A stretch of DNA of 48,768 nt from Mannheimia haemolytica (GTDB taxonomy: Bacteria; Pseudomonadota; Gammaproteobacteria; Enterobacterales; Pasteurellaceae), in assembly GCF_004342115.1 (NCBI RefSeq), contig NZ_SMAC01000023.1:1-48768 (forward strand). Direction: 5' to 3'. Positions 1-8,552 of this stretch are shown here, one piece after another (the stretch's first letter is position 1; every line of letters begins with the position of its first letter). The notes beneath the pieces are model-generated. The model saw only the letters and a list, made by a program, of their open reading frames with translations, was not told where the DNA came from and did no database searches. The translations under genes were made by a program, and so were the position numbers.

Positions 1-156
1 ATTGCTGCAATTCTGCAAGCCGAAAACCACAATCATACCATTGCTCGCCAGCACAAGGCGGCTTTAGAGCAAGCTGAAAATCCGCTTGAATATGATTATT
101 CGGCGGGGTGGACGAAAACTTATGCTGATTATTTAGAGGAGCAAGCTAATGTATAA
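1..156 (+). CDS. C-terminal end of an unidentified, probably phage-related protein (cut by window start)
   Basis: An open frame enters from the left edge and stops at TAA 154-156, giving 51 visible residues. They are rich in Ala, Gln and Glu (for example LEQAENPLEYDYSAGW) and end in EEQANV. No family is recognisable from this fragment. The stop overlaps the start of the next gene in ATGTATAA, so the two are probably translationally coupled. The partner is a hydrolase type often found in phage accessory modules, so a phage or accessory origin is inferred, not shown. Confidence 0.6.
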   Translation: MAAILQAENHNHTIARQHKAALEQAENPLEYDYSAGWTKTYADYLEEQANV

Positions 157-613
157 AGTCTATTTAGCACTTTACAAAGGCTCGGGTGGTAGCCTATATG
201 ACTATTTCACAGATTGGTTAATTCGCAAAGCCACTAAAGGCAAATATTCGCATTGCGAAATAGCAGTACAAAAGAGTGAGACTAAAGACCACTATCACAG
301 AGAAGTGTGGTATGAGTGCTACAGCTCCAGTCCTCGTGACGGTGGAGTAAGACAAACTGTGATTAACCTTGACGATGGCAAATGGGATTTAATTGAGCTG
401 CCAAACGTACACGAGCAACAAATTAAAGCCTATTTCGCCGGCACAAAAGGCAAGCCTTATGACTGGCGAGGCGTGTTTGGGATTGTATTGGGGATTAAAC
501 AAAAGCGGGATAAGTACTTTTGTTCGGAGTGGTGCTTTAACTTAATTAAGCAAAGCGATGAGGGATGGAGATTTAGCCCTAATCAGTTGGCAGCAATTTT
601 CAAAAAGAGATAA
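149..613 (+). CDS. Permuted papain-like (YiiX/YaeF, NlpC/P60-superfamily) hydrolase
   Basis: 154 residues. The layout is that of the circularly permuted papain-like enzymes of the YiiX/YaeF type: an N-terminal SHCEIAV motif with His35, a middle KPYDWRGVFG segment, and a C-terminal YFCSEWCFN motif with the candidate nucleophile Cys125. His before Cys is the permuted order. Such enzymes are predicted amidases or peptidases acting on lipids or peptidoglycan-like substrates; the substrate here cannot be told. There is no signal peptide or membrane segment. It overlaps the preceding gene by 8 nt. Similar genes are common in Pasteurellaceae prophages, so this is likely the end of a phage or accessory module extending left of the window. 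Family call is fairly firm, function is inferred. Confidence 0.65.
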   Translation: MYKVYLALYKGSGGSLYDYFTDWLIRKATKGKYSHCEIAVQKSETKDHYHREVWYECYSSSPRDGGVRQTVINLDDGKWDLIELPNVHEQQIKAYFAGTKGKPYDWRGVFGIVLGIKQKRDKYFCSEWCFNLIKQSDEGWRFSPNQLAAIFKKR

Positions 614-616
614 AAA

Positions 617-770
617 ATGAAGAAAACTTTAGTGGCATTAGCTGTTGCTTTTTTGGCTTCAGCAACCCAAACTAAACAGCAAGTAAGCATTTGAGGGAGC
701 AGAGCGAATAGTTGTTAATACCTACAAGTTATAGCGGTCAGTATGAGGATAATATGGTTTATAAATTCTA
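617..770 (+). pseudogene. Remnant of an exported or outer-membrane protein gene
   Basis: A start 3 nt after the previous stop, with an AAGAGAT-like ribosome site, gives MKKTLVALAVAFLASATQ, a classic signal peptide start close to those of Pasteurellaceae porins. The frame stops at 694 after only 25 residues. Two further short open pieces follow in other frames. The last ends in NMVYKF at 768-770, resembling the terminal aromatic residue of beta-barrel proteins. The simplest reading is a gene decayed by an internal deletion and frameshifts. The alternative is a genuine 25-residue exported peptide followed by non-coding DNA. Identity as a porin is a guess from the two ends. Confidence 0.3.
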
Positions 771-778
771 AAATTTAA

Positions 779-812
779 ACGCCCTTTAATGATGATTTAA
801 AGGGCGTAAATT
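779..812 (+). terminator. Rho-independent terminator
   Basis: Perfect 11-bp stem (ACGCCCTTTAA at 779-789, TTAAAGGGCGT at 797-807) with a 7-nt loop, followed by AAATTTTATTT. It lies just after the gene remnant ending at 770 and would end that transcript. Confidence 0.65.
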
Positions 813-1114
813 TTATTTATTTGTTTCGGTCATCTTACTTAAAATCAATGATAAGTTGGTTTGCTTAACTCTAACCAATTCAGCTAGGTTTCTGCGGCAA
901 CCATTTGGGCACCCAAATATTTTGGAGGGTAATTTGGAGGTCTAAAAAATAGGCTGGTTAAAATTTGAGTTTCGGAAAAATATAGGTGGTTTCGGAAAAA
1001 TAAAATAAACTGATTAAATAACACATTGATTTTATTGGAAAATTTTAGGTGCTTTTTAATTGGTTCACTTAGACTTCAAACGTGCGTAATTTTTACGAGT
1101 GAATTAAAGCGAAG
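813..1114. other. Intergenic stretch with no gene; short direct repeat
   Basis: No convincing open frame was found. It is AT-rich and holds a 14-bp direct repeat GTTTCGGAAAAATA at 969-982 and 989-1002 (20-bp period). A GGAGG-rich patch near 920-940 also repeats loosely (TTTGGAGGGTAATTTGGAGG). It separates the accessory module on the left from rnpB. It could hold the attachment site of the element on the left or an unrecognised small transcript ending at the terminator at 1115-1149, but neither is shown. Confidence 0.4.
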
Positions 1115-1149
1115 AGGATTAAGTTTTTAAATGAACTTAATCCTTTTTT
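1115..1149 (+). terminator. Rho-independent terminator without an evident gene upstream
   Basis: Perfect 11-bp stem AGGATTAAGTT (1115-1125) and AACTTAATCCT (1134-1144), loop of 8 nt, followed by a run of T. There is no coding gene in the 300 bp upstream, so it terminates either read-through from the left or an unannotated small RNA. Confidence 0.6.
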
Positions 1150-1182
1150 ATTTTGCCATAATAACTACAAGCGGTTATTTCC

Positions 1183-1210
1183 TTGCAATTTTTTGCGAAA
1201 GCATTATACT
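1183..1210 (+). promoter_or_regulatory. Sigma-70 promoter of rnpB
   Basis: TTGCAA at 1183-1188 and TATACT at 1205-1210 with 16-bp spacing sit directly before the 5' end of the RNase P RNA, placing the start close to 1217-1219. A good match to the sigma-70 consensus for a strongly expressed stable RNA. Confidence 0.6.
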
Positions 1211-1218
1211 CTAGTGCT

Positions 1219-1592
<374 letters not shown>

Positions 1593-1608
1593 CTAAATTC
1601 TTGAAATG

Positions 1609-1637
1609 CGAACAGGGGGAACTTGTTCGCTTTTTTA
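1609..1637 (+). terminator. rnpB terminator
   Basis: GCGAACA (1609-1615) pairs with TGTTCGC (1624-1630) around an 8-nt loop and is followed by TTTTTT. It lies 16 nt after the rnpB 3' end and 20 nt before the next start codon. Confidence 0.7.
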
Positions 1638-1656
1638 TTTTATAGTGAAAGTAAAT

Positions 1657-2295
1657 ATGAAATTTATTAAGACGATTATCACGTTAATTGCATTATATTC
1701 AATGCCAGTTTTTTCTCACCCACATTCATTTGTTGATTTGAAAACGAATGTTATTGTGGAAGGCTCAATGTTGAAATCTTTCCAAATGGAATGGATGCTA
1801 GATGAAATTGCTTCTTCTGAGTTAATTTATGAAGTGAAAAATAGCCAAGATAAAGAAAAAACTCAGCAGAATATCACTGCAGAAATGGTGCAAACCGCAT
1901 TGCAAAATCATTATTTTAGCACCTTATATGATAGTCAAAATCAGCCGATAAAATTTACGACAAAGCCCACAGCGACTCGCTTTGAAATCAAGAATAACAG
2001 AGTGATTTTTTATATTACTTTTCATTTAGCTAAACCTCACGAATTAAAGCAGAGTAAAGTGAGATTCTATACTTATGAACCGAGTTATTATATTGCGATG
2101 GAATATAATCGCCCTGCTGATGTCAATATCAGTAATGCAAGTTGTAAAGCAACATTGGTGCAACCTCAAGTAGATAGTAAGTTACGCTTATATGCTTCCG
2201 GTTTGGATAAAAACCAATCACCGGATATGCCTGAAAATGGAGATTACTCTCTTGGTGTCCAATTTGCTCAAAAAGTGGAGATTATATGCGATTAA
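1657..2295 (+). CDS. DUF1007 family periplasmic protein
   Basis: About 212 residues. The start at 1657 (MKFIKTIITLIALYS) is chosen because it opens a clean signal peptide (cleavage probably after VFS, before HPHSF); a longer frame from 1606 would run through the rnpB terminator. The mature protein begins with HPHSFVDL, typical of DUF1007 proteins, which are regularly encoded beside nickel/cobalt permeases of the NicO type. The next gene, overlapping by 10 nt, is such a permease, so the pair probably works in metal transport. The exact role of DUF1007 is unknown; the N-terminal histidines could bind metal. Confidence 0.8.
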   Translation: MKFIKTIITLIALYSMPVFSHPHSFVDLKTNVIVEGSMLKSFQMEWMLDEIASSELIYEVKNSQDKEKTQQNITAEMVQTALQNHYFSTLYDSQNQPIKFTTKPTATRFEIKNNRVIFYITFHLAKPHELKQSKVRFYTYEPSYYIAMEYNRPADVNISNASCKATLVQPQVDSKLRLYASGLDKNQSPDMPENGDYSLGVQFAQKVEIICD

Positions 2296-3272
2296 AAGCA
2301 ACATATTGGGGAATGATAGTGATAGGATTTTTGAGCCTATTTGCTCTTTATCAGCTTTATCCAATGATATTGTTTAAAGTGATGGAATGGCAAAAAAACT
2401 TTAATTTACAGCTTTCCGCTTCGCTCAATGAATTAGCTGAAAATCAAAGTAAAGCCGGTATTACCTTAGTATTTATTAGTTTTTTATATGGAGTATTTCA
2501 CGCAGTTGGGCCTGGTCACGGAAAATTTATTCTGAGCAGTTATCTTTCTTTTGAAAAAACAAAATTAAATCAGGCGATGAAAATCACTTTTGCCTCAGCA
2601 TTGGTGCAGGGCTTAGTGGCAATTTCATTGGTGACGGTGATTGTGGTGATTTTTACTCTCTCTCGCCAATATTTTAATTTAGCCCTAAAATGGGTTGAGC
2701 GGGGGAGCTTTGGTTTGATGATCTTGTTCGGCATTTACTGGTGTTACCAGGTGTATCGAACGGTGAACAGAGCGCGAAAGCCTATCATTAAATCCATTCG
2801 TATTTCGCAAAAAAAAGCTGGAAAATTACCGCTTGTCACGCAGAAAGGGCATATTCATACCGAAAATTGTAGCTGTAGGCATAAACATTTACCGACTTCA
2901 AATGAAATGCAACAAGTGAGAGATTGGAAAGCACAGCTGATGTTGGTATTAAGTATTGGCTCAAGGCCTTGCTCTGGCGCTATTCTTGTTTTATTTCTTT
3001 CTTATACGCTCAATCTCTATGCTTGGGGGGTTATTTCAGCATTAGCTATGGCAGTAGGAACAGGGCTGACTTTAAGCTTATTTGCTTATCTTGTTATCAT
3101 TGCGAGAAATAAGGCAGTTAAGGTTAGCCAATGGTATTTTTCAGCTCAAATTAATCGAAATATCGTTTGGATATTAAAATTTACACTTGGACTCGCATTA
3201 ATTCTATTTGGAATGGTATTATTTCACAGTAGTTTCATTGATGCTGGTACAGGCGTTTTTTTCAAACGCTAA
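2286..3272 (+). CDS. NicO/RcnA-family nickel or cobalt transporter
   Basis: 328 residues with about six hydrophobic segments. The motif HAVGPGHGKF in an early membrane segment is the NicO/RcnA signature. A cytoplasmic or loop stretch, HIHTENCSCRHKHLP, is rich in His and Cys and fits metal binding. A later membrane segment carries GSRPCSGAILVL, also typical of the family. The start overlaps the DUF1007 gene by 10 nt, which implies coupled translation. Uptake and efflux members are hard to tell apart by sequence; nickel is plausible because many Pasteurellaceae have urease or nickel hydrogenases, but neither is in this window. Confidence 0.82.
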   Translation: MRLKATYWGMIVIGFLSLFALYQLYPMILFKVMEWQKNFNLQLSASLNELAENQSKAGITLVFISFLYGVFHAVGPGHGKFILSSYLSFEKTKLNQAMKITFASALVQGLVAISLVTVIVVIFTLSRQYFNLALKWVERGSFGLMILFGIYWCYQVYRTVNRARKPIIKSIRISQKKAGKLPLVTQKGHIHTENCSCRHKHLPTSNEMQQVRDWKAQLMLVLSIGSRPCSGAILVLFLSYTLNLYAWGVISALAMAVGTGLTLSLFAYLVIIARNKAVKVSQWYFSAQINRNIVWILKFTLGLALILFGMVLFHSSFIDAGTGVFFKR

Positions 3273-3376
3273 ATTAATAAGTTATTAAAAATTTTTATTA
3301 AAAGTATTAAAAAAACTTTTTAAAAATATTAAATCGGTTACAATGTGGAAGTTTTATTTTCAATTAAGAGGTCTTT

Positions 3377-4822
3377 ATGGATTCAATTATTCTATTTTTT
3401 GAGAGTGTACTGACTTGGATTGTGAACACAATCGACGGTCCACTTTGGGATGTAACGATTATCCTATTGCTCGGTGCAGGGTTATTTTTCACTCTTACAA
3501 CAGGTTTTGTCCAGCTGCGTCTTCTTCCGCAAAGTTTACGTGAAATGTGGGGAGGACGTTCTACGGAAGGGAAATCATTAACTCCGTTCCAAGCCTTTAC
3601 TACTGGATTAGCCAGCCGTGTTGGGGTTGGTAATATTGGTGGGGTAGCTACTGCAATCGCTTTGGGTGGGCCGGGTGCGGTATTCTGGATGTGGATTACC
3701 GCCTTAATGGGAATGAGTTCCGCCTTTGCTGAGTCTTCACTGGCTCAGTTGTATAAAACCAAAGATCCAAACGGAATGTTTCGTGGTGGGCCAGCCTATT
3801 ACATCACTCGTGGTTTAAAACTGCCTTCTCTTGCTATTGCTTTTGCAGTGACGCTTATCTTCACCTTTGGTTTTGCTTTTAATGCTGTGCAATCTAACTC
3901 TATTGTGGAAGCAACCAAAAATGCGTGGGATTGGAACCCAGTCTACGTAGGCATGACATTAGTGGTGATTACAGGGTTAATTATTTCTGGAGGGGTCAAG
4001 CGTATTGGTAAAGTTTCTGCTCAAGTTGTTCCAATGATGGCATTATTCTACTTGATTATTGCAGTAATTATTTTAGGTATGAATATTGAAAAAGTGCCAA
4101 GTATAATCTCTTTAATTATTGAAAGCGCCTTTGATTTTTCTGCTGCTGCAGGTGGAATGTTTGGAGCATTGGTATCCAAAACTATGCTAATGGGGATTAA
4201 ACGTGGCTTGTTCTCAAACGAAGCTGGTATGGGATCTGCACCAAATTCTGCAGCGACTTCTGATGCGAAACACCCGGCAAGTCAAGGCTTAATTCAAATG
4301 TTGGGCGTATTTGTAGATACAATTGTAGTCTGTACTTGTACTGCAGTGATCATTCTTATGTCAAATAACTATGGTGGTGAAACTTTAAGAGGTATTTCAC
4401 TTACTCAAAGTGCGTTACAATTCCATTTAGGTGAATTTGGTTTACACTTTTTAGCATTTGTGATTTTACTGTTTTGCTTCACATCCATTATCGGTAACTA
4501 TGCTTATGCAGAAACTAATATCCGCTACATTAAAAACAGTCCGTGGTTTGTGTGGGGATTCCGTGCCATCGTTTTATTCTTTGTGTACTTCGGTGCAGTA
4601 AGAGACGGAGGGATTGTATGGGCATTTGCCGATACAGTGATGGCATCAATGGCGGTAATTAACTTGGTGGCTATCTTAATTCTTGCTCCGATTGTCTGGA
4701 TTATTTTAAAAGACTATCTTCGCCAAGTGAAAAGTGGCAAAGAGCCAGTGTTTAGAATTGAAGAACATCAAGACCTTATCCATAAAGGTGTTGACCCATT
4801 AATTTGGAAATCGAAAGAGTAA
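3377..4822 (+). CDS. Sodium:alanine/glycine symporter, AgcS family
   Basis: 481 residues with about ten or eleven hydrophobic segments. The N-terminus (WIVNTIDGPLWD, then LFFTLTTGFVQLRLL) and the conserved loops GLASRVGVGNIGGVATAIALGG and KRGLFSNEAGMGSAPNSAA are hallmarks of the AGCS (DAACS-like alanine or glycine:cation symporter) family. It imports small neutral amino acids with sodium across the inner membrane. It has an AAGAGG ribosome site and stands alone: an AT-rich 104-bp gap precedes it and a strong hairpin follows. Family certain; alanine versus glycine or glutamine preference cannot be read from sequence. Confidence 0.9.
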   Translation: MDSIILFFESVLTWIVNTIDGPLWDVTIILLLGAGLFFTLTTGFVQLRLLPQSLREMWGGRSTEGKSLTPFQAFTTGLASRVGVGNIGGVATAIALGGPGAVFWMWITALMGMSSAFAESSLAQLYKTKDPNGMFRGGPAYYITRGLKLPSLAIAFAVTLIFTFGFAFNAVQSNSIVEATKNAWDWNPVYVGMTLVVITGLIISGGVKRIGKVSAQVVPMMALFYLIIAVIILGMNIEKVPSIISLIIESAFDFSAAAGGMFGALVSKTMLMGIKRGLFSNEAGMGSAPNSAATSDAKHPASQGLIQMLGVFVDTIVVCTCTAVIILMSNNYGGETLRGISLTQSALQFHLGEFGLHFLAFVILLFCFTSIIGNYAYAETNIRYIKNSPWFVWGFRAIVLFFVYFGAVRDGGIVWAFADTVMASMAVINLVAILILAPIVWIILKDYLRQVKSGKEPVFRIEEHQDLIHKGVDPLIWKSKE

Positions 4823-4838
4823 TTTAATAGCAAAAAAA

Positions 4839-4882
4839 CAAGCGGTCATATTTACAAAAAAATGGGTAAATATGACCGCTTG
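4839..4882. terminator. Bidirectional terminator made of an inverted uptake-signal pair
   Basis: CAAGCGGTCATATTTAC (4839-4855) and its exact reverse complement (4866-4882) form a 17-bp stem with a 10-nt loop. Each arm contains the AAGCGGTC uptake-signal core. It sits between the convergent agcS-like gene and sucD and probably ends both transcripts. Confidence 0.8.
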
Positions 4883-4892
4883 AACTTTTAGT

Positions 4893-5762
4893 TTAGCCTA
4901 AAATTTTTCTAAGAGCTGAACCGATTTCGGCTAAACTTCTGACGGTTGTCACACCGGCATCTTCAAGGATTTTGAATTTTTCATCGGCGGTTCCTTTGCC
5001 GCCACTGATAATCGCACCGGCGTGTCCCATTCGTTTGCCTTTTGGTGCGGTGACACCGGCAATATAGCTGACTACAGGCTTGGTGACATTTTCTTTGATG
5101 AAAGCTGCCGCTTCTTCTTCGGCAGAGCCGCCGATTTCACCAATCATCACAATGGCTTCAGTTTCAGGATCGTCTTGGAACAGTTTTAAAATGTCAATAA
5201 AGTTAGATCCCGGAATCGGATCGCCACCGATACCGACACAAGTAGATTGACCAAAGCCTTCGTCAGTTGTTTGTTTAACTGCTTCATAGGTTAAAGTACC
5301 CGAACGAGAAACAATACCGATATTGCCTTTTTTGTGGATATTGCCCGGCATAATGCCGATTTTGCACTCATCAGGGGTAATCACACCCGGGCAGTTCGGA
5401 CCGATCATTCGCACGCCGGTTTGGTTTAGACGTTGTTTAACTTGTAGCATATCCAAGGTTGGAATGCCTTCAGTAATACAGACAATTAGTTGGATGCCGG
5501 CATCAATGGCTTCTAAAATAGCATCTTTACAGCCGGGAGCCGGAACGTAGATAACGGTTGCAGTTGCACCGGTTGCTTCTACCGCTTCGCGTACGGTGTT
5601 GAAAACCGGTAAGCCTAAATGGGTTGTGCCACCTTTATTCGGCGAAACTCCGCCGACTAATTGTGTGCCATAAGCAAGGGCTTGTTCGCTGTGGAAAGTA
5701 CCTTGTCCGCCGGTGAAACCTTGGCAAATTACTTTTGTGTTTTTATCAATTAAAATCGACAT
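4893..5762 (-). CDS. sucD: Succinate-CoA ligase, alpha subunit
   Basis: 289 residues, the E. coli length. With SucC it interconverts succinyl-CoA and succinate with formation of ATP or GTP in the TCA cycle. The N-terminal CoA-binding Rossmann domain has [14 protein letters not shown]. The phospho-histidine loop is in [17 protein letters not shown] near the C-terminus. The NCPG motif ([11 protein letters not shown]) is mid-protein. The start lies 8 nt downstream of the sucC stop, and the gene is last in the sucABCD operon. Confidence 0.97.
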   Translation of the reverse strand: MSILIDKNTKVICQGFTGGQGTFHSEQALAYGTQLVGGVSPNKGGTTHLGLPVFNTVREAVEATGATATVIYVPAPGCKDAILEAIDAGIQLIVCITEGIPTLDMLQVKQRLNQTGVRMIGPNCPGVITPDECKIGIMPGNIHKKGNIGIVSRSGTLTYEAVKQTTDEGFGQSTCVGIGGDPIPGSNFIDILKLFQDDPETEAIVMIGEIGGSAEEEAAAFIKENVTKPVVSYIAGVTAPKGKRMGHAGAIISGGKGTADEKFKILEDAGVTTVRSLAEIGSALRKILG

Positions 5763-5770
5763 TTTTCCTC

Positions 5771-6928
5771 CTAATTTGCAGATTTTACCGCTAATTCAGC
5801 CGCTTGTTTTAATGATGATGCCGCTAGAATACTCAGCCCGCTATTGGCTAAAATCTCACGCCCCTGTGCGGCATTAGTGCCTTCTAAACGCACAATAACA
5901 GGCACATTCACGACTTCGTTTACAGCAGCAATGACGCCATCAGCAATCAAATCGCAGCGGACGATACCACCAAAAATATTGACTAACACGGCTTTCACAT
6001 TCGGATCAGATAAAATCAATTTAAAAGCTGCTGCTACACGCTCTTTGGTTGCACCACCGCCAACGTCTAAGAAGTTAGCCGGTTTACCACCATAAAGTTT
6101 GACGATATCCATCGTCCCCATTGCCAGCCCCGCACCGTTTACCATACAGCCGATATTGCCATCTAGTGCAACGTAGTTGAGATTCCATTTTTCCGCTTCA
6201 GCTTCACGTTCGTCATCTTGCGATGGGTCTTGCAACTCTTTAAGTTCTGGGTGGCGGTAGAGAGCATTGCTGTCAATCGACATTTTTGCATCTAAGCAGA
6301 GTAGTTGCCCTTCTTTAGTGATGACAAGTGGATTTACCTCTAATAAAGCTAAATCTTTTTCAACAAATAGGTTAGCCAGTTTCACGAAAATATCCGCAAA
6401 TTGTTTAACTTCATCACCTTTCAAGCCTAATTTAAATGCTAATTCACGCCCTTGATAACCCTGCCCACCGGTGAGTGGGTCAATTACCGCTTTGTGAATT
6501 AATTCAGGGGTTTTCTCCGCTACTTCTTCAATATTCATACCACCGGCACTTGATGCCATAAAAATCACTTTTTGAGCGGAGCGATCAACCACTGCACCTA
6601 AGTACAATTCACGGTCGATATTGCAGGTTTCTTCTAAATATAAGGTATTAACCGGTTGCCCATTAGCATCGGTTTGGAAGGTAACTAAGCGTTTGCCGAG
6701 CCATTTATCGGCAAATTCACGCACTTCGGCTTCATTGCGAACCAGTTTCACCCCGCCGGCTTTGCCACGCCCACCAGCGTGAACTTGGCACTTTATCGCC
6801 CATTGTTCACCTTGTAGTTGTTTAATTGCCTCAACGGCTTCCTCTGCCGTTTTGCAAGCAATCCCTTGGCTTACGGGAAGCCCGTATTGTTTGAATATTT
6901 GTTTTGCTTGATATTCGTGTAGATTCAT
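5771..6928 (-). CDS. sucC: Succinate-CoA ligase, beta subunit
   Basis: 385 residues (E. coli 388). ATP-grasp domain at the N-terminus beginning [16 protein letters not shown], with the nucleotide-binding [11 protein letters not shown] loop near residue 53. The C-terminal ligase domain contains FLDVGGGA and [10 protein letters not shown]. It forms the heterodimer/tetramer with SucD. The gene follows sucB after a gap of 292 bp that holds a terminator-like hairpin and a structured repeat, so sucCD may be partly uncoupled from sucAB. Confidence 0.97.
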   Translation of the reverse strand: MNLHEYQAKQIFKQYGLPVSQGIACKTAEEAVEAIKQLQGEQWAIKCQVHAGGRGKAGGVKLVRNEAEVREFADKWLGKRLVTFQTDANGQPVNTLYLEETCNIDRELYLGAVVDRSAQKVIFMASSAGGMNIEEVAEKTPELIHKAVIDPLTGGQGYQGRELAFKLGLKGDEVKQFADIFVKLANLFVEKDLALLEVNPLVITKEGQLLCLDAKMSIDSNALYRHPELKELQDPSQDDEREAEAEKWNLNYVALDGNIGCMVNGAGLAMGTMDIVKLYGGKPANFLDVGGGATKERVAAAFKLILSDPNVKAVLVNIFGGIVRCDLIADGVIAAVNEVVNVPVIVRLEGTNAAQGREILANSGLSILAASSLKQAAELAVKSAN

Positions 6929-6955
6929 AGAGTTTCCTCGTTTGGTTTTTTTTAT

Positions 6956-7130
6956 GTTACTTTTCTTTGCTTGTGCAAAGAAAAGTAACCAAAAGAAAGC
7001 ACACCCTGCTTCGCCACTTTCTTCGCTTAGTTTGAATTTGCTTGACGGAAAAATTTATAACTCGCTTGCCTTGTAAGCTCAAACACTAAATTTTTCCTAC
7101 AAATTCAAAGTCGCTCAGGTGGCTCAGAAG
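6956..7130. repeat. Structured intergenic repeat element between sucB and sucC
   Basis: It begins with a perfect 15-bp palindromic stem GTTACTTTTCTTTGC (6956-6970), TTGT loop, and the complement at 6975-6989. This is followed by AACCAAAAGAAAGCACACCC and then nested inverted repeats: TTTGAATTTG (7031-7040) with CAAATTCAAA (7100-7109), and inside it GGAAAAATTTA (7047-7057) with TAAATTTTTCC (7087-7097). Hairpins of the form TTTCTTTGC...GCAAAGAAA followed by AACCAAAAGAAAG recur between genes in many gammaproteobacteria and betaproteobacteria. I see only one copy in this window and cannot count copies in the genome. Confidence 0.6.
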
Positions 7131-7180
7131 GGAACTCAAATAGAGCGTTTATCGGATTTTGTCAAATTTTATTAAAAACA

Positions 7181-7210
7181 GACCGCTTGTAGCTAAAAGT
7201 ACAAGCGGTC
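7181..7210. terminator. Hairpin from inverted uptake signals after sucB
   Basis: GACCGCTTGTA (7181-7191) and TACAAGCGGTC (7200-7210) form an 11-bp stem around an 8-nt loop, 10 nt beyond the sucB stop on the minus strand. Read leftward it is followed by TGTTTTTAATAAAATTT, so it could end or attenuate the sucAB transcript. Confidence 0.6.
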
Positions 7211-7220
7211 ATATTTTCGA

Positions 7221-8450
7221 TTAAATTTCCAAAAGAAGACGGGTTGGGTCTTCTAATAACTCTTTAACTGCCACTAAGAAACCGACAGATTCTTTACCGT
7301 CAATTAAACGGTGGTCATAGCTTAAGGCTAGGTACATCATCGGGCGGATCACTACTTGTCCGTCAATGGCGACAGGGCGGTCTTTAATAGCGTGCATACC
7401 CAAAATCGCACTTTGTGGCGGGTTGATAATTGGGGTGGACATTAATGAACCGAATACCCCGCCGTTGGTGATGGTAAAGTTACCGCCGGTTAAGTCTTCA
7501 ACGGTTAATTTGCCGTCACGCCCTTTTTCGGCAAGTTCTTTAATTTTCTTCTCAATATCTGCCATACTCATTTTGTCGCAATCACGCAACACAGGTGTGA
7601 CTAAGCCTCGTGGGGTAGAAACCGCAATGCTGATGTCGAAATAGTTATGATAAACCACATCATCGCCATCAATGGAGGCATTGATTTCAGGGTAGCGTTT
7701 TAATGCTTCAACCACGGCTTTAATGTAGAACGACATAAAGCCTAAACGCACACCGTGTTGTTTTTCGAATTTTTCGCCATAGGTTTTGCGTAAATTCATA
7801 ATTGGTTGCATATCCAGCTCGTTAAAAGTAGTGAGCATTGCAGTGGTGTTTTTTGCCTCTAGTAAGCGTTCGGCAATACGTTTGCGGAGTCGTGTCATCG
7901 GCACACGTTTTTCGCTACGGCTGTTAAATGCTACAGTGCTAACGGTGTTTTGGCTGGTTGCAGACCCTTTTACTTGGTTGATTTGCACTCGTTTGGCAAT
8001 CTCTTTTTCAATATCTTCGCGGGTGATTCTGCCGCCTACACCACTGCCTTGAATATCAGCGGCTTGTAAGTCGTGTTCGGCTAATAAACGGCGAATCGCA
8101 GGCCCTTGATCATCAGCGTTCGCGTGGCTGTTTTCAATTGCTGCGTGTTTGCGGTCTGATGGCGTGGATTCTGTTTTTTGCTCAATAGTTGCAGAGCTAA
8201 TATCACCGGCTTTAGCTACTACTAATTTACCCAGAGATTGCTTGGATACAACAGTAGCACCTTGTTCTTGGGTAATTTCTGCAAGAATACCATCGCTTGA
8301 AGCCGGTACTTCTAAAACGACTTTGTCTGTTTCAATTTCGACTAAAATTTCATCACGTTTTACATTGTCGCCCACTTTTTTATGCCAAGTGGCAACGGTC
8401 GCATCGGCAACAGATTCGGGTAAATCGGGGGTTAAAATTTCAATGGTCAT
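7221..8450 (-). CDS. sucB: Dihydrolipoyllysine-residue succinyltransferase (E2 of 2-oxoglutarate dehydrogenase)
   Basis: 409 residues. It transfers succinyl groups to CoA in the 2-oxoglutarate dehydrogenase complex. Residues 1-75 are a single lipoyl domain with the lipoyl-lysine in [14 protein letters not shown] linker is followed by a peripheral subunit-binding domain near 115-155 ([22 protein letters not shown]). The catalytic domain ends with the active-site motif [16 protein letters not shown]. It follows sucA after a gap of 102 bp in the same direction. Confidence 0.97.
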   Translation of the reverse strand: MTIEILTPDLPESVADATVATWHKKVGDNVKRDEILVEIETDKVVLEVPASSDGILAEITQEQGATVVSKQSLGKLVVAKAGDISSATIEQKTESTPSDRKHAAIENSHANADDQGPAIRRLLAEHDLQAADIQGSGVGGRITREDIEKEIAKRVQINQVKGSATSQNTVSTVAFNSRSEKRVPMTRLRKRIAERLLEAKNTTAMLTTFNELDMQPIMNLRKTYGEKFEKQHGVRLGFMSFYIKAVVEALKRYPEINASIDGDDVVYHNYFDISIAVSTPRGLVTPVLRDCDKMSMADIEKKIKELAEKGRDGKLTVEDLTGGNFTITNGGVFGSLMSTPIINPPQSAILGMHAIKDRPVAIDGQVVIRPMMYLALSYDHRLIDGKESVGFLVAVKELLEDPTRLLLEI

Positions 8451-8530
8451 AACTTATTCCTTTTTTCGAGAGAGTTTTAAAACTCCGACAGCGTAAATTG
8501 TAAAATTTGGTTAAAAGTGAACCGCTTGTA

Positions 8531-8546
8531 GGGCGTATATACGCCC
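8531..8546. other. 16-bp perfect palindrome between sucA and sucB
   Basis: GGGCGTATATACGCCC at 8531-8546 lies 7 nt beyond the sucA stop (minus strand) and next to an ACCGCTTGTA uptake-signal core. No T run follows on the minus strand, so it is more likely an RNA-stabilising or processing hairpin than a terminator. Confidence 0.4.
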
Positions 8547-8552
8547 ATTTTA

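Noticed and set aside
1606-1656. Upstream extension of the DUF1007 gene
   Set aside because: It would be translated through the rnpB terminator and would bury a clean signal peptide that starts at 1657.
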